42,490 bases of DNA from Paludibacteraceae bacterium (GTDB lineage Bacteria > Bacteroidota > Bacteroidia > Bacteroidales > Paludibacteraceae). Location of the stretch: NCBI GenBank assembly GCA_017446455.1, contig JAFSQV010000028.1:1-42490 (forward strand). The letters run 5' to 3'. The translations under genes and the position numbers were made by a program. Positions 15,304 through 24,169 of the stretch are shown piece after piece (positions within the stretch are counted from its first letter, which is position 1; each line of letters begins with the position of its first letter). The notes beneath the pieces were generated by a model that was given only the letters and a program-made list of their open reading frames with translations, did no database searches and was not told where the DNA came from.

Positions 15304-16127
15304 AAAAGATGACAGGACTCGGACGAGGCCTCGATGCACTCATCGACACCTCGCATGTAGATACCAACGGCGGCAGCTCTATCTCGGAGATCGAACTCGC
15401 GAAGATTGTAGCGAACCCTGACCAGCCGCGCCGCACCTTCGATGAAGAGGCGCTGCAAGAGTTAGCCGACTCCATCCGCGAGCATGGTGTCATCTCGCCT
15501 ATCACGTTGCGCGACAACGGCGACGACACCTATATGATCATCGCCGGTGAACGTCGTTTTCGCGCAAGTAAGATGGCGGGCTTGGAGCGCATCCCCGCGT
15601 ATATCCGCACCGCCAAAGATGAGCAGGTCATGGAGTGGGCCCTCATCGAGAATATCCAGCGTGAAGACTTGGACGCTATCGAAATAGCCTTGGCTTACCA
15701 ACGCCTCATGGATGACTATAACCTCACGCAGGAGCGTATGTCCGAGCGCGTAGGCAAGAAGCGCGCCACGGTAGCCAACTACCTCCGCCTGCTTAAACTG
15801 CCGGCAGAGATACAAGTCGGTATCAAAGAGCACAAGATCGACATGGGCCATGCTCGCGCCATCCTCGGCACACCTTCGGCAGAACGTCAGTTAGCGCTCT
15901 ACCAGCGTATTCTGCGCGAAGGACTCTCCGTGCGTCAAGTGGAAGCGCTCGCGCAAGAAGGAAAGAAAGAGAAGAAACCCGCCAAACCGACCCTCAACCC
16001 CTACGATGAGTTGCAGAACGAACTGAGCGCCAAACTTGGCCACAACGTGAAGATTCAGGCCGGTAAACTCATTATTCGTTTTGCCGACAACGACGAATTA
16101 GCCGATATTATTGCGAAAATCAGTTGA
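15300..16127 (+). CDS. parB: ParB/Spo0J centromere-binding CTPase
   Basis: ParB binds parS sites and spreads as a CTP-dependent clamp. The N-terminal GLGRGLDALI (ParA-stimulating peptide, residues 6-15), PDQPRRTFDEEAL, the CTP-binding GERRFRASKMAG (about 81-92) and ENIQREDLDAIE (about 117-128), the helix-turn-helix (LTQERMSERVGKKRATVANYLRLL, in parts), and the C-terminal dimer region are all present. The length is 275 residues. It overlaps parA by four bases. I did not see a perfect 16-bp parS palindrome in this window. Confidence 0.96.
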   Translation: MKKMTGLGRGLDALIDTSHVDTNGGSSISEIELAKIVANPDQPRRTFDEEALQELADSIREHGVISPITLRDNGDDTYMIIAGERRFRASKMAGLERIPAYIRTAKDEQVMEWALIENIQREDLDAIEIALAYQRLMDDYNLTQERMSERVGKKRATVANYLRLLKLPAEIQVGIKEHKIDMGHARAILGTPSAERQLALYQRILREGLSVRQVEALAQEGKKEKKPAKPTLNPYDELQNELSAKLGHNVKIQAGKLIIRFADNDELADIIAKIS

Positions 16128-16720
16128 AACGTTGGCTCTACATAGTACTGATGATGCTTCCGCTCTTGGCGCAAGCCCAGCAGCAAAAAGAGGATAGCAC
16201 CTTCTACAAGAAACCCGATGCCATTAAGGCGGTCTGGTTAGGGGTCATATGCCCGGGAGCAGGACAGATATACAACAAATCCTACTGGAAGTTGCCTATC
16301 GTGTATGGCGCCTTCATGGGTTGCGGCTATGCCATCAATTGGACCCAGAACCGCTATTCCAATTACAAAATGGCTTACCTCGACCTCTACAACGATATCC
16401 AAGCAGGTACGGTAAGTGAAGACCCCTCGAAGAGTTACATCGCCGTCATACCTGATGGCTATAACCTGCAGCGCGTAGGCGGGGCGAATACTTGGGTGAA
16501 GACGCTCGACAACCGGCAACAGATCTTCCGGCGCTACCGCGACTACTCGATCTTGGCTGTCGTGATCGTCTACGCCCTGTCTCTCATTGACGCCTATGTA
16601 GATGCCCAATTATTCGATTATGACATATCGCCCGATTTATCCCTCAATATAGAACCGCAGATTTATTATGACTATCAGCACCAACAGAGCGCTGAATTAA
16701 AATTAGCTATACAGTTTTGA
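16124..16720 (+). CDS. DUF5683 membrane protein
   Basis: This 198-residue protein starts with TTG at 16124, overlapping the parB stop as TTGA. The TTG start gives MKRWLYIVLMMLPLLAQAQ, a complete signal peptide, which supports it over the internal ATGs. The family hallmark CPGAGQIYNKSYWKLPIVYGA (about residues 43-63, read in two parts) is followed by a membrane helix and, near residue 145, by a second one (ILAVVIVYALSLIDAYVDA). DUF5683 follows parAB in many Bacteroidota; the function is unknown. Position suggests a link between chromosome partition and cell-wall processes, which is inference only. Confidence 0.85.
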   Translation: MKRWLYIVLMMLPLLAQAQQQKEDSTFYKKPDAIKAVWLGVICPGAGQIYNKSYWKLPIVYGAFMGCGYAINWTQNRYSNYKMAYLDLYNDIQAGTVSEDPSKSYIAVIPDGYNLQRVGGANTWVKTLDNRQQIFRRYRDYSILAVVIVYALSLIDAYVDAQLFDYDISPDLSLNIEPQIYYDYQHQQSAELKLAIQF

Positions 16721-18075
16721 AAAAGATCTTATTCATATTTCTATCCCTCTGCTGCCTCACCGCGATGCAGGCGCAAGAGGTAGTAACGGACAGTATTGCC
16801 AAGGACTCCACGGATGTAGAGTCGCTGGAGTTAGTGCCTATGCAAGTCGCCGACAGTGTGCCTGCTGACACCGTTGTGTTGGCAGATACCATCGTTGAGC
16901 CAATCCCTCCTTTCTATCTCTCGTGGAGTGACAGCGAGCTCTCGGATATCGAGATGCGTTCCTTAGAATGGAGTCTCAGATGGCTCGACACGACGGACTG
17001 CGTCGCCTTGCACGATACGGTCACTCTTCCCGACTCTGTCTATAAGGCGCGTCTGCAAGCCTTGCCTTGCGTCATTGAGTTGCCGTATAACGAACGCGTA
17101 CGGGCCTTCATCTTGCGCTACGTCAAGCATAAGCCTAAGCAAGTAGCACGCCTCATGCGCATGAGCGAGTATTATTTCCCGATTTTCGAGGAAGCCCTCG
17201 CGCGCTATAACCTACCGTATGAACTGCGCTGCGTGCCTATCATCGAGTCGGCCCTCAACCCCATGGCCCGCTCACATGCCGGCGCTGCTGGTCTGTGGCA
17301 GTTCATGCCGGCTACCGGTAAACTGTTCGGATTGGAGATCAACTCGCTCGTGGACGAACGAATGGATGTGATCAAAGCCACCGACGCTGCCTGCCGCTTC
17401 CTCAGCAGCATGTACAATGTCTACCAAGATTGGAACCTCGTCATCGCCGCCTATAACTGCGGCAGTGGCAATGTCAATAAAGCCATCCGTCGTGCCGGTG
17501 GAAAACGCGACTTCTGGTCGATCTACCCGTACTTGCCATTGGAGACCCGCAACTACGTACCTATCTTCATCGCCGCCAACTACGCGATGAACTATGGTCA
17601 AGAGCACGGTATATGCAAGGCGCCGATAGAGAATAAATCCATGATCACTGATACGATTCGCACTACGCAGCGGTTGCACTTGCAACAGGTGAGTGAGAAC
17701 CTCTATATCAGCATGGATGAACTGCGCCGCCTCAACCCGCAGTACTCGCGCGACATCCTCCCCGGTGGCACTCCTTACGCGCTGTGCCTGCCGTCCGACA
17801 AAGTAGGATTGTTTATTGACCAGCAAGACTCTATCATTGCCTACAAAGCAGACAGCCTCATCAACAACCGCCGTGCAGAGATAGACATGGCAAAAGTCAC
17901 TTCTATCAACGGAGCTTATCGTGCCAACGGTGTCACCTATTATAAGATTAAACGAGGCGACACGCTCGGCGGCATTGCGAAGCGCTTCCATTGTACGGTG
18001 AAGCAACTCAAGCAATGGAACAAGCTGAAGAGTGACAACATTCGGGAAGGCCAGAAATTGAAAATCTGCAAGTAA
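16717..18075 (+). CDS. MltD-like lytic transglycosylase with LysM
   Basis: This exported 452-residue murein lytic transglycosylase cleaves glycan strands of peptidoglycan to 1,6-anhydro products. A signal peptide (cut near AMQAQ, residue 20) and an acidic, Asp/Val-rich linker precede the GH23 SLT domain (about residues 155-300), with catalytic Glu in VPIIESALNP, the motif AAGLWQFMPATGK, and YNCGSGNVNKA. A C-terminal LysM (about 407-451: YYKIKRGDTLGGIAKRFHC) binds the wall. The TTG start at 16717 overlaps the previous stop as TTGA, the second such junction in a row. Confidence 0.9.
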   Translation: MKKILFIFLSLCCLTAMQAQEVVTDSIAKDSTDVESLELVPMQVADSVPADTVVLADTIVEPIPPFYLSWSDSELSDIEMRSLEWSLRWLDTTDCVALHDTVTLPDSVYKARLQALPCVIELPYNERVRAFILRYVKHKPKQVARLMRMSEYYFPIFEEALARYNLPYELRCVPIIESALNPMARSHAGAAGLWQFMPATGKLFGLEINSLVDERMDVIKATDAACRFLSSMYNVYQDWNLVIAAYNCGSGNVNKAIRRAGGKRDFWSIYPYLPLETRNYVPIFIAANYAMNYGQEHGICKAPIENKSMITDTIRTTQRLHLQQVSENLYISMDELRRLNPQYSRDILPGGTPYALCLPSDKVGLFIDQQDSIIAYKADSLINNRRAEIDMAKVTSINGAYRANGVTYYKIKRGDTLGGIAKRFHCTVKQLKQWNKLKSDNIREGQKLKICK

Positions 18076-18407
18076 TGGCTGAGATCGAGAAAATATATTA
18101 CTCGCTGCGCGAAACCGAACAGGAGACAGGAGTTCCTGCCACCACGCTGCGGTATTGGGAGAAGCAGTTTGATGAACTCAACCCGCGCAAAGACGGGCAT
18201 GGTAACCGCTACTATACGCGGGCCGATCAAGAAATCATCAAGCGCATCAAATATATCCGCGACGAACTGAAGATCACGCGCATCGAAGCCATCCGCAAAG
18301 AACTCAAAGGCAACCACAAGAAATCCGATGAACGCCAAGCGGCACTGGAAATCCTGCTGCGCGTCAAAGAGGAACTATGTGCAATCCGCAAAATGATTAA
18401 ACAATGA
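18075..18407 (+). CDS. MerR-family transcriptional regulator
   Basis: This DNA-binding protein of 110 residues begins with a MerR winged helix-turn-helix: YYSLRETEQETGVPATTLRYWEKQF, in parts, at about residues 8-32, and the wing RKDGHGNRYYT. A basic linker and a Lys/Arg-rich coiled helix follow; no ligand-binding domain is present. This short type is widespread in Bacteroidota and of unknown target. The gene overlaps the previous stop as TAATG and the next gene by four bases. In many relatives the par operon continues with a relA/spoT gene; here MerR is in that position. Confidence 0.88.
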   Translation: MAEIEKIYYSLRETEQETGVPATTLRYWEKQFDELNPRKDGHGNRYYTRADQEIIKRIKYIRDELKITRIEAIRKELKGNHKKSDERQAALEILLRVKEELCAIRKMIKQ

Positions 18408-20851
18408 AAATAAACTGGAAACAAATCGCACCTTATTTGGTCGCACTGGTCGTTTTTATTGGCTTTGCTGTGCTCTACTGCAGCCCGCTCTTGGAAGGCA
18501 AAGTGCTCTATGCCGGCGATACGATGAACTGGCAAGGTGCTGCCAATGAAGCCCTTGAATACCGTGCCAAAACCGGTGAGACGACCTGGTGGACAAACTC
18601 GATGTTCGGAGGCATGCCTACGTATCAAGTCACCGGTAGTTTACCTTCCGGCCAGTTCCGTAACACTATTACCGAAACGTTACACTTTGGCTTTGCCGGA
18701 AAGATGGAAGCCATAGGTTTAATCTTCGCTTATTTCTTTGGATTCTTCTTGATGCTCATCTGTTTCGGTGTGAATCCATGGCTCAGTATAGTCGGTGGTT
18801 TGGCGCTGGGTCTCAGTAGTTATTTTTTCCTTATCATCCCTGCTGGTCACATGACAAAAGCGACCGCATTAGGGCTGTTAGGACCGATGATTGGTGGGTT
18901 CTATGCCATCATGCGTCGCAAATATTGGTTGGGTATACCATTATTCCTCCTTTACGGTTTTTTGGGCATCACTTCCCATCCGCAGATGAGTTATTACATC
19001 GCCATGCTGATTGGTGTAATGGCTTGTGCAGAGTTGTATATCCATATCCGCGATAAACAATGGAAGGAATTAGGCATATCGGTCGGCATTCTGGTTCTGT
19101 GCTTAGGACTGATCTTAGGTACTAAATGGAGTTGGATGGAGATGAACAACTCCTATCTGAAGCAGACCATGCGTGGCGGGCATAGCGAACTCACTAAGCA
19201 AGCAGAGAATGCCCCCGCAGAAGGTCTTGACATCAAATATGCTACTGATTGGAGTTACGGCAAAGGCGAAACGATGACGCTCCTTATCCCGAACTGGGAA
19301 GGTGGCGCCAGCGGATACAATGTCGGCAAAGACTCAGAACTATGCAAAGCGCTCCGCAAACAGGGTGTCTCGAAGCGCGATGCAGAGCAGTTCTGTGAAC
19401 ATGCACCTACCTATCGAGGCGAGAAGATGTTCACCTCCGGAGCCGTGTATGTCGGTGCAATTATCTGCTTCCTCTTCTTGCTCGGCTTACTCATCGTACC
19501 GGGACCATACAAGTGGGCGCTCCTCTTTGCTACACTCATGTCTATCTTCCTCGCGTGGGGAAAGAACATGATGTGGCTGACGGAGCTGTTCTTCAACTAT
19601 TTCCCGATGTACAATAAGTTCCGCGCCGTAGAGTCCATCCTCGTAGTTGCAGAGATCACCATGCCATTACTCGGTTTCATGGCGCTCCAGCGTATCGTAT
19701 CTGGAGAGATAGAATGGAACAAACTGCGCCCGAACCTCCTAATCGCCGGAGGCATCACCGCCGGTATATGTCTTTTTGCCGCACTCTTTGCCGGTAGTAT
19801 CGATATGACCAGTAGTTACGATGCGCAATGGAAAGGCCAGATGCCGCAGTGGGTTTATGATGCGGTCTTAGACCAGCGCGTAGCAATGCTCAAAGCCGAC
19901 GCTTGGCGTTCGTTACTCTTCGTCCTCTTAGGCTGCGCGCTTATCTATTGGTACGCATGGCAGAAACAGAAAGAAGATAAGCCGACTTGGTCGTACGTCC
20001 TTTATGGAGGTATGCTCGTACTCATTCTCGCGGATATGACTCCGGTTAACAAGCGTTTCTTCAATAACGATAACTTTGTTAAGCAGAAAGAGAGCGATGC
20101 ATTCTTCAAGATGCAACCGTGGGAAGAGGAGATTCTCCAAGATAAGAGTCTCGATTATCGCGTACTGAACCTGAACACCAACACTTTCAACGACGCGCGA
20201 ACCAGTTACCGTCTCAAATCCATCGGTGGCTACTCTGCTGTTAAGTTACGTCGCTACCAAGACCTCATTGATGAGCATATCTCCAAAATGAACTGGAATG
20301 TACTCAACATGCTCAACACCAAATATATCGTCACTCGTCAAGGCGTATACCCCAACCCCGATGCGATGGGCAATGCGTGGTTTGTTAACGAGGTGCTTTT
20401 TGTACCTACGCCCGACGATGAGAGTGCAGCGCTCAATACGCTTGATCTGACTAAGTCCGCGGTTGCGGATGAAAAGTTCCGAGAAATACTCACTTGTGCA
20501 CCGCAGCCGAATGAGAATGATGAGATCGTGTTGACAGAATACAAGCCCAATGCACTCACCTACTACGCTAAGAATGCCAACGACCGCATAGCCGTCTTCT
20601 CAGAGATCTATTATCCGGAGGGATGGCATATCTATGTCGATGGAAAAGAGATTGCACTCGGCCGTGCCAATTACATCCTCCGCGCCGCTGTTATTCCGGC
20701 CGGCGAACATACGATCACAATGCAATTTGTACCGACAGCTCTAATTCTCGATAAATGGAGTTATGCTCTAGCAATCCTTCTGCTGCTTATCACAATAGGC
20801 TGTCTTACGTGGCCATTATGGAAAGGTTGGCTACCGACTAAGGCCAAGTAA
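18404..20851 (+). CDS. YfhO-family membrane protein
   Basis: This polytopic membrane protein of 815 residues belongs to the YfhO family (GT-C-like fold), thought to glycosylate envelope polymers or lipids. It has a first helix at about residues 8-28, the acidic periplasmic loop with YAGDTMNWQG (the early Asp is the GT-C feature), WWTNSMFGGMPTYQ, about twelve further helices, and a C-terminal soluble domain with the motif YYPEGWHIYVDGK (about 728-740), then a last helix. It ends 21 bases inside the convergent GT2 gene. Acceptor and donor are not shown. Confidence 0.88.
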   Translation: MKINWKQIAPYLVALVVFIGFAVLYCSPLLEGKVLYAGDTMNWQGAANEALEYRAKTGETTWWTNSMFGGMPTYQVTGSLPSGQFRNTITETLHFGFAGKMEAIGLIFAYFFGFFLMLICFGVNPWLSIVGGLALGLSSYFFLIIPAGHMTKATALGLLGPMIGGFYAIMRRKYWLGIPLFLLYGFLGITSHPQMSYYIAMLIGVMACAELYIHIRDKQWKELGISVGILVLCLGLILGTKWSWMEMNNSYLKQTMRGGHSELTKQAENAPAEGLDIKYATDWSYGKGETMTLLIPNWEGGASGYNVGKDSELCKALRKQGVSKRDAEQFCEHAPTYRGEKMFTSGAVYVGAIICFLFLLGLLIVPGPYKWALLFATLMSIFLAWGKNMMWLTELFFNYFPMYNKFRAVESILVVAEITMPLLGFMALQRIVSGEIEWNKLRPNLLIAGGITAGICLFAALFAGSIDMTSSYDAQWKGQMPQWVYDAVLDQRVAMLKADAWRSLLFVLLGCALIYWYAWQKQKEDKPTWSYVLYGGMLVLILADMTPVNKRFFNNDNFVKQKESDAFFKMQPWEEEILQDKSLDYRVLNLNTNTFNDARTSYRLKSIGGYSAVKLRRYQDLIDEHISKMNWNVLNMLNTKYIVTRQGVYPNPDAMGNAWFVNEVLFVPTPDDESAALNTLDLTKSAVADEKFREILTCAPQPNENDEIVLTEYKPNALTYYAKNANDRIAVFSEIYYPEGWHIYVDGKEIALGRANYILRAAVIPAGEHTITMQFVPTALILDKWSYALAILLLLITIGCLTWPLWKGWLPTKAK

Positions 20852-21739
20852 ACCGCGCGTCACATTCGCACGGAATTGAATGAGTTTCCATCCTTTAACG
20901 GGGTGGAAACTTATTGTATAGCCGCAAAGTAATACAATTGTTCCGCACCATTTAATGAATTCAGAGAACAAACGTTTATAATATTTTCCCTTACCTATCG
21001 CGAGTGTGCGTTGCCGCTCGCTGATACCTATTTGGGTGGTTAATCGATTGAAGTAGTCAGGCTCTAATTTGGTTTGAGGGATAATATGATGTAGGACCGG
21101 TGTTGGCAGATAGAGAACCTGCATACCCAATGCCTGCATCTTATCGAAGATATCTTTCTCCTCCGATCCCATAAGGTTTCCTCCTTTGCGCCCCAGCGCC
21201 GTATTAAACAAGCCGACTTTATCGAAAACCTCTTTGCGATATGCTGCATTCCCGCCTCCGGGATAACGTCCTTTCGGATACTCGCGCACCTTATCGCCAT
21301 AGTTCATCCACGCTGTCAATAAAGCCTTCGTATAAGGCGTCATCCAACTCGGCTCTTCTGTCTCGTACAACGGCTCTATCGGTCCTCCGCAAGCCATCGT
21401 CTCGGGGTGCATGGCAAACCACTCCGCATAAGTCCGAAGATACCATGTATCTACCAGCGCATCATCGTCAATATAGACTATGACTTCTCCTTTCGCCTCC
21501 TTGATGCCCTTATTCCGCGCAGCAGAGAGTCCCTGCTCCGGTTCTAACACATAGCGGAAGTTCACATCTTTATGCGCTTTAGCAAAAGCCTCGCAGATCT
21601 CTCGCGTATTATCCGTGCAGTTATTATCAACAAGCACGATCTCATATTCGCTTTTAGGCATACCATTCGCAGCAATACTCTCCAATAGATTGCCGATATA
21701 CTTCGCCCTATTGTATGTACAAATAATAACAGTTAGCAT
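20831..21739 (-). CDS. GT2 glycosyltransferase
   Basis: This GT-A transferase of 302 residues uses a nucleotide-sugar to extend a surface glycan on the cytoplasmic side. TVIICTYNRAKYI (residues 3-15), the GLSAARNKGIKEAKGE segment, and the metal-binding DDD in IVYIDDDALVDTWYL (about 87-101) are clear; a C-terminal amphipathic or membrane helix (CGTIVLLCGYTISFH) may anchor it. It is the last gene of the minus-strand glycan operon and overlaps the upstream capsule gene by seven bases. Its 3' end overlaps the YfhO gene on the other strand by 21 bases, leaving no room for a terminator between them. Confidence 0.88.
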   Translation of the reverse strand: MLTVIICTYNRAKYIGNLLESIAANGMPKSEYEIVLVDNNCTDNTREICEAFAKAHKDVNFRYVLEPEQGLSAARNKGIKEAKGEVIVYIDDDALVDTWYLRTYAEWFAMHPETMACGGPIEPLYETEEPSWMTPYTKALLTAWMNYGDKVREYPKGRYPGGGNAAYRKEVFDKVGLFNTALGRKGGNLMGSEEKDIFDKMQALGMQVLYLPTPVLHHIIPQTKLEPDYFNRLTTQIGISERQRTLAIGKGKYYKRLFSEFIKWCGTIVLLCGYTISFHPVKGWKLIQFRANVTRGLLGLSR

Positions 21740-22605
21740 GGCTTATTCCCGTTAATTAAGACATCATAGAATGTGCCATTCTTATTGATATCGATGCCAA
21801 ATTGGTCGAACTTATAGGTCAGTTTATGAATAGAAGATATTCTTTTAATTTCGTCCCATCTATCTTCAGAATACTGCGTAGATAAGTCATGCATTAAAAT
21901 ATCCAAGATTGCACATGGTATATATTGAACTCCTTTCCATAACTCCAGTAACTTTGAAGAAGAATGGACCGCCATTGTCCAGAACAAATGGAAAATGCTA
22001 TATGAGACTAAGTTATTCTCATGTTTCCAATATTCCAAAAGCAATGCCAATTGTGCGCGCAATATTGGATGATTTTTGTCACTTGAGATAAAGCATATCC
22101 CCATCTCGACCTGTCCTTCCGGCTCTCGTTGAAATACAAATAGCGGCGTCTCTGTGACATATTGCGGTATTTCTCCAGTTAATAGGATGGTCGAGTCAAT
22201 CCAAATACCTCCATATCTGTTTAGCAACAACATACGTACAATATCTGTATAATGTGCGTGTGGAATTATGCCTTGTTGATGTTTTTGTTCAATATATATA
22301 GGCACTTCCACATATTTGGATATTGTCTCTTGTGACAAAACTATAACTTTATAGTCGCCCGCATGTTGACGTATCGAATCTAAGCATCTTTGTACAATAA
22401 GAGGTGCATTTTCTTCTCCTTGAAGCCAACACGTCCATATTATTTTCTCTTTGGGACTAATCGCTTCGTCCGATTCTTTTGTGCACGCCGATTTATAGCG
22501 CAGCAAATATTCATATGCTCCATTGCGCGCACATATTGCCATCACATCCTTGTCTTTAGAAAACAAACGATGCTTTATCTTGTATAAAAACGATTTATGC
22601 GTCAT
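21733..22605 (-). CDS. Capsular polysaccharide transferase, Caps_synth-like
   Basis: This 290-residue protein resembles the Caps_synth/glycosyltransferase-sugar-binding (DXD) group. IIWTCWLQGEENAPLIVQRCLDSI (about residues 54-77, read in parts) and the DXD-type region HAHYTDIVRMLLLNRYGGIWIDSTI (about 116-140, with Asp in YTDIVR and in GGIWID) are characteristic. It probably adds a sugar to a capsule or O-chain repeat. The gene is AT-rich compared with the neighbouring housekeeping genes and lies six bases after the next upstream gene of the operon. Confidence 0.82.
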   Translation of the reverse strand: MTHKSFLYKIKHRLFSKDKDVMAICARNGAYEYLLRYKSACTKESDEAISPKEKIIWTCWLQGEENAPLIVQRCLDSIRQHAGDYKVIVLSQETISKYVEVPIYIEQKHQQGIIPHAHYTDIVRMLLLNRYGGIWIDSTILLTGEIPQYVTETPLFVFQREPEGQVEMGICFISSDKNHPILRAQLALLLEYWKHENNLVSYSIFHLFWTMAVHSSSKLLELWKGVQYIPCAILDILMHDLSTQYSEDRWDEIKRISSIHKLTYKFDQFGIDINKNGTFYDVLINGNKPC

Positions 22606-22611
22606 CTATCT

Positions 22612-23685
22612 TTATGCTATTTTCGACATAAACTCATCTATTGTCTTAGGAGCAATCAGCACATCAGGATATGCAGCATATGCCTGTGCCATAATATCCC
22701 CGACTGAGGTACTCATGATGCCCGGACGATGCTCCAGACAATTAAGAAGAGAATAACTGATTATTGGCAAACCCATATACAAGAATGGATTAATTGCCGC
22801 ACCGGAAGCTATCGTAATAAATACCTTATCTCTCATGTCTTGGTTCAGCACGATTAATTCCCATGGTATAAAACTATCTTCATTAGTCTTGTATCCTAAT
22901 TCCTTAAATCGGTTTATCGGGTTTCTTGGATGCACCTTCACCATTATATTTTCTTTGCCAACTTTTCCCGCTATTCGATCTACGATTTCTACATCCGGAA
23001 CTTCTTCTCCTTCTGCATAATAAGATTCCTCAAAGAATATGTACTTTTTATCATAGCTATCTTTACAATGCTTGTAATCAAATAAGATATTAAGCATATT
23101 CATATAGGAGGAATTATGAGCATCAAGTAAAGGTAGTTTACATATCTTATCCTGCGGAAAGTCCCATGTTAGAAATTGAGGATTAAAAAGATACAACGTT
23201 GATAATTTGGCAAGTACTCCTTCATGATCTACATACTTCCTATATAAAGTACTTGGGGAATCGCTTTCTCCATATAATTTTGAATAGGTACCCAATCCTT
23301 CTTCCGCTATATGGATTTTGCATTCTTTGTTTTTCCGCCTTGCTATAGAAATGAGAACTTTTGTGAATATCTGGATATTAGAAAATAATATATCATCATA
23401 GTTTGTACGACCGATTCGAATAGCATACCAATAACTCAAAATTATCCGATTGTAGAAATCTAATCGACGGGATAAAGAGTTACCGCGTTTATAAGACACA
23501 TTATTAATATAATATACTTTTCTGAAGAGTCTACTCTTCTTGGCGTTTTCAACCACTCTCCAACTATCCTTAAACTGATTCGAGATAACGATATCCACCT
23601 CATATCCTTTATAGTATAAAGAAAGGATATGGGCTATTACCACGAATTGGAATGGCGTATTACATATTACAAGTATGCTGTGCAT
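22612..23685 (-). CDS. Sialyltransferase-like GT-B protein (GT52/polysialyltransferase type)
   Basis: This 357-residue protein starts MHSILVICNTPFQFVVIAHI, like GT52 lipooligosaccharide sialyltransferases and polysialyltransferase-like proteins. IHIAEEGLGTYSKLYG (about residues 123-138), IMVKVHPRNP (about 247-256, the HP motif that contacts CMP in this fold) and ITIASGAAINP (about 287-297) support the assignment. Such enzymes use CMP-activated keto sugars, which fits the CMP-sugar synthetase-like gene in the same operon. The exact donor and acceptor are unknown. It overlaps the preceding HAD gene by 26 bases and is strongly AT-rich. Confidence 0.7.
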   Translation of the reverse strand: MHSILVICNTPFQFVVIAHILSLYYKGYEVDIVISNQFKDSWRVVENAKKSRLFRKVYYINNVSYKRGNSLSRRLDFYNRIILSYWYAIRIGRTNYDDILFSNIQIFTKVLISIARRKNKECKIHIAEEGLGTYSKLYGESDSPSTLYRKYVDHEGVLAKLSTLYLFNPQFLTWDFPQDKICKLPLLDAHNSSYMNMLNILFDYKHCKDSYDKKYIFFEESYYAEGEEVPDVEIVDRIAGKVGKENIMVKVHPRNPINRFKELGYKTNEDSFIPWELIVLNQDMRDKVFITIASGAAINPFLYMGLPIISYSLLNCLEHRPGIMSTSVGDIMAQAYAAYPDVLIAPKTIDEFMSKIA

Positions 23686-24169
23686 TTATTATCTTCTCTA
23701 TTATCTCTCTTACTGCGCCATTTCCCGCATTCTTAACAGAGATATAATTAACAATATCTTTTACCTCTTCCACAGCATCATTGGGACAAGCTACGAATCC
23801 GCCAGCCTCTTTGATTGGTTGCATACATTGCAAGTCTAACAAATCATCTCCCACATATGCAACATTCGCTAATGTATACTCCGTTCTATCTAGTTCGGAA
23901 TACTTTTTCAAGACTTGTATTAACGCTTCATATTTATCCATTTTGCCTTGATACAATTCCGTTACACCCATCTCGCTACACCGATTCTCAACTATTCGGC
24001 TATTTCGAGCAGTGATAACAATTGGAATAATATTCGCTTCCGGCAAAAGGCATTTTACTCCATATCCATCCTTAATATCAAAAGCCTTAAATAGTTCACC
24101 GTCTTGCCCCATGTAGATTTTCCCGTCAGTCAGCGTGCCATCTACATCCATTACTAAAAACCGTATCAT
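23660..24169 (-). CDS. KdsC-like HAD phosphatase
   Basis: This 169-residue C0-type HAD phosphatase closely follows the KDO-8-phosphate phosphatase pattern: MDVDGTLTDGKIYMG (residues 7-21, nucleophile Asp 8 and Asp 10), KAFDIKDGYG, VITARNSRIVENR (Thr of motif II), ELYQGKMDKY, and AYVGDDLLDLQCM (motif IV, about 109-121). The C-terminal glycine segment GNGAVRE closes the neighbour's active site in such tetramers. The substrate may be KDO-8-P or a related keto-acid phosphate. A second, different HAD phosphatase lies at 27667. It overlaps the TPP enzyme by four bases. Confidence 0.82.
   Translation of the reverse strand: MIRFLVMDVDGTLTDGKIYMGQDGELFKAFDIKDGYGVKCLLPEANIIPIVITARNSRIVENRCSEMGVTELYQGKMDKYEALIQVLKKYSELDRTEYTLANVAYVGDDLLDLQCMQPIKEAGGFVACPNDAVEEVKDIVNYISVKNAGNGAVREIIEKIINAQHTCNM

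Noticed and set aside
14536-16127. A parS site close to parAB
   Set aside because: No near-perfect 16-bp GTTTCACGTGAAAC-like palindrome was seen anywhere in the window by eye.
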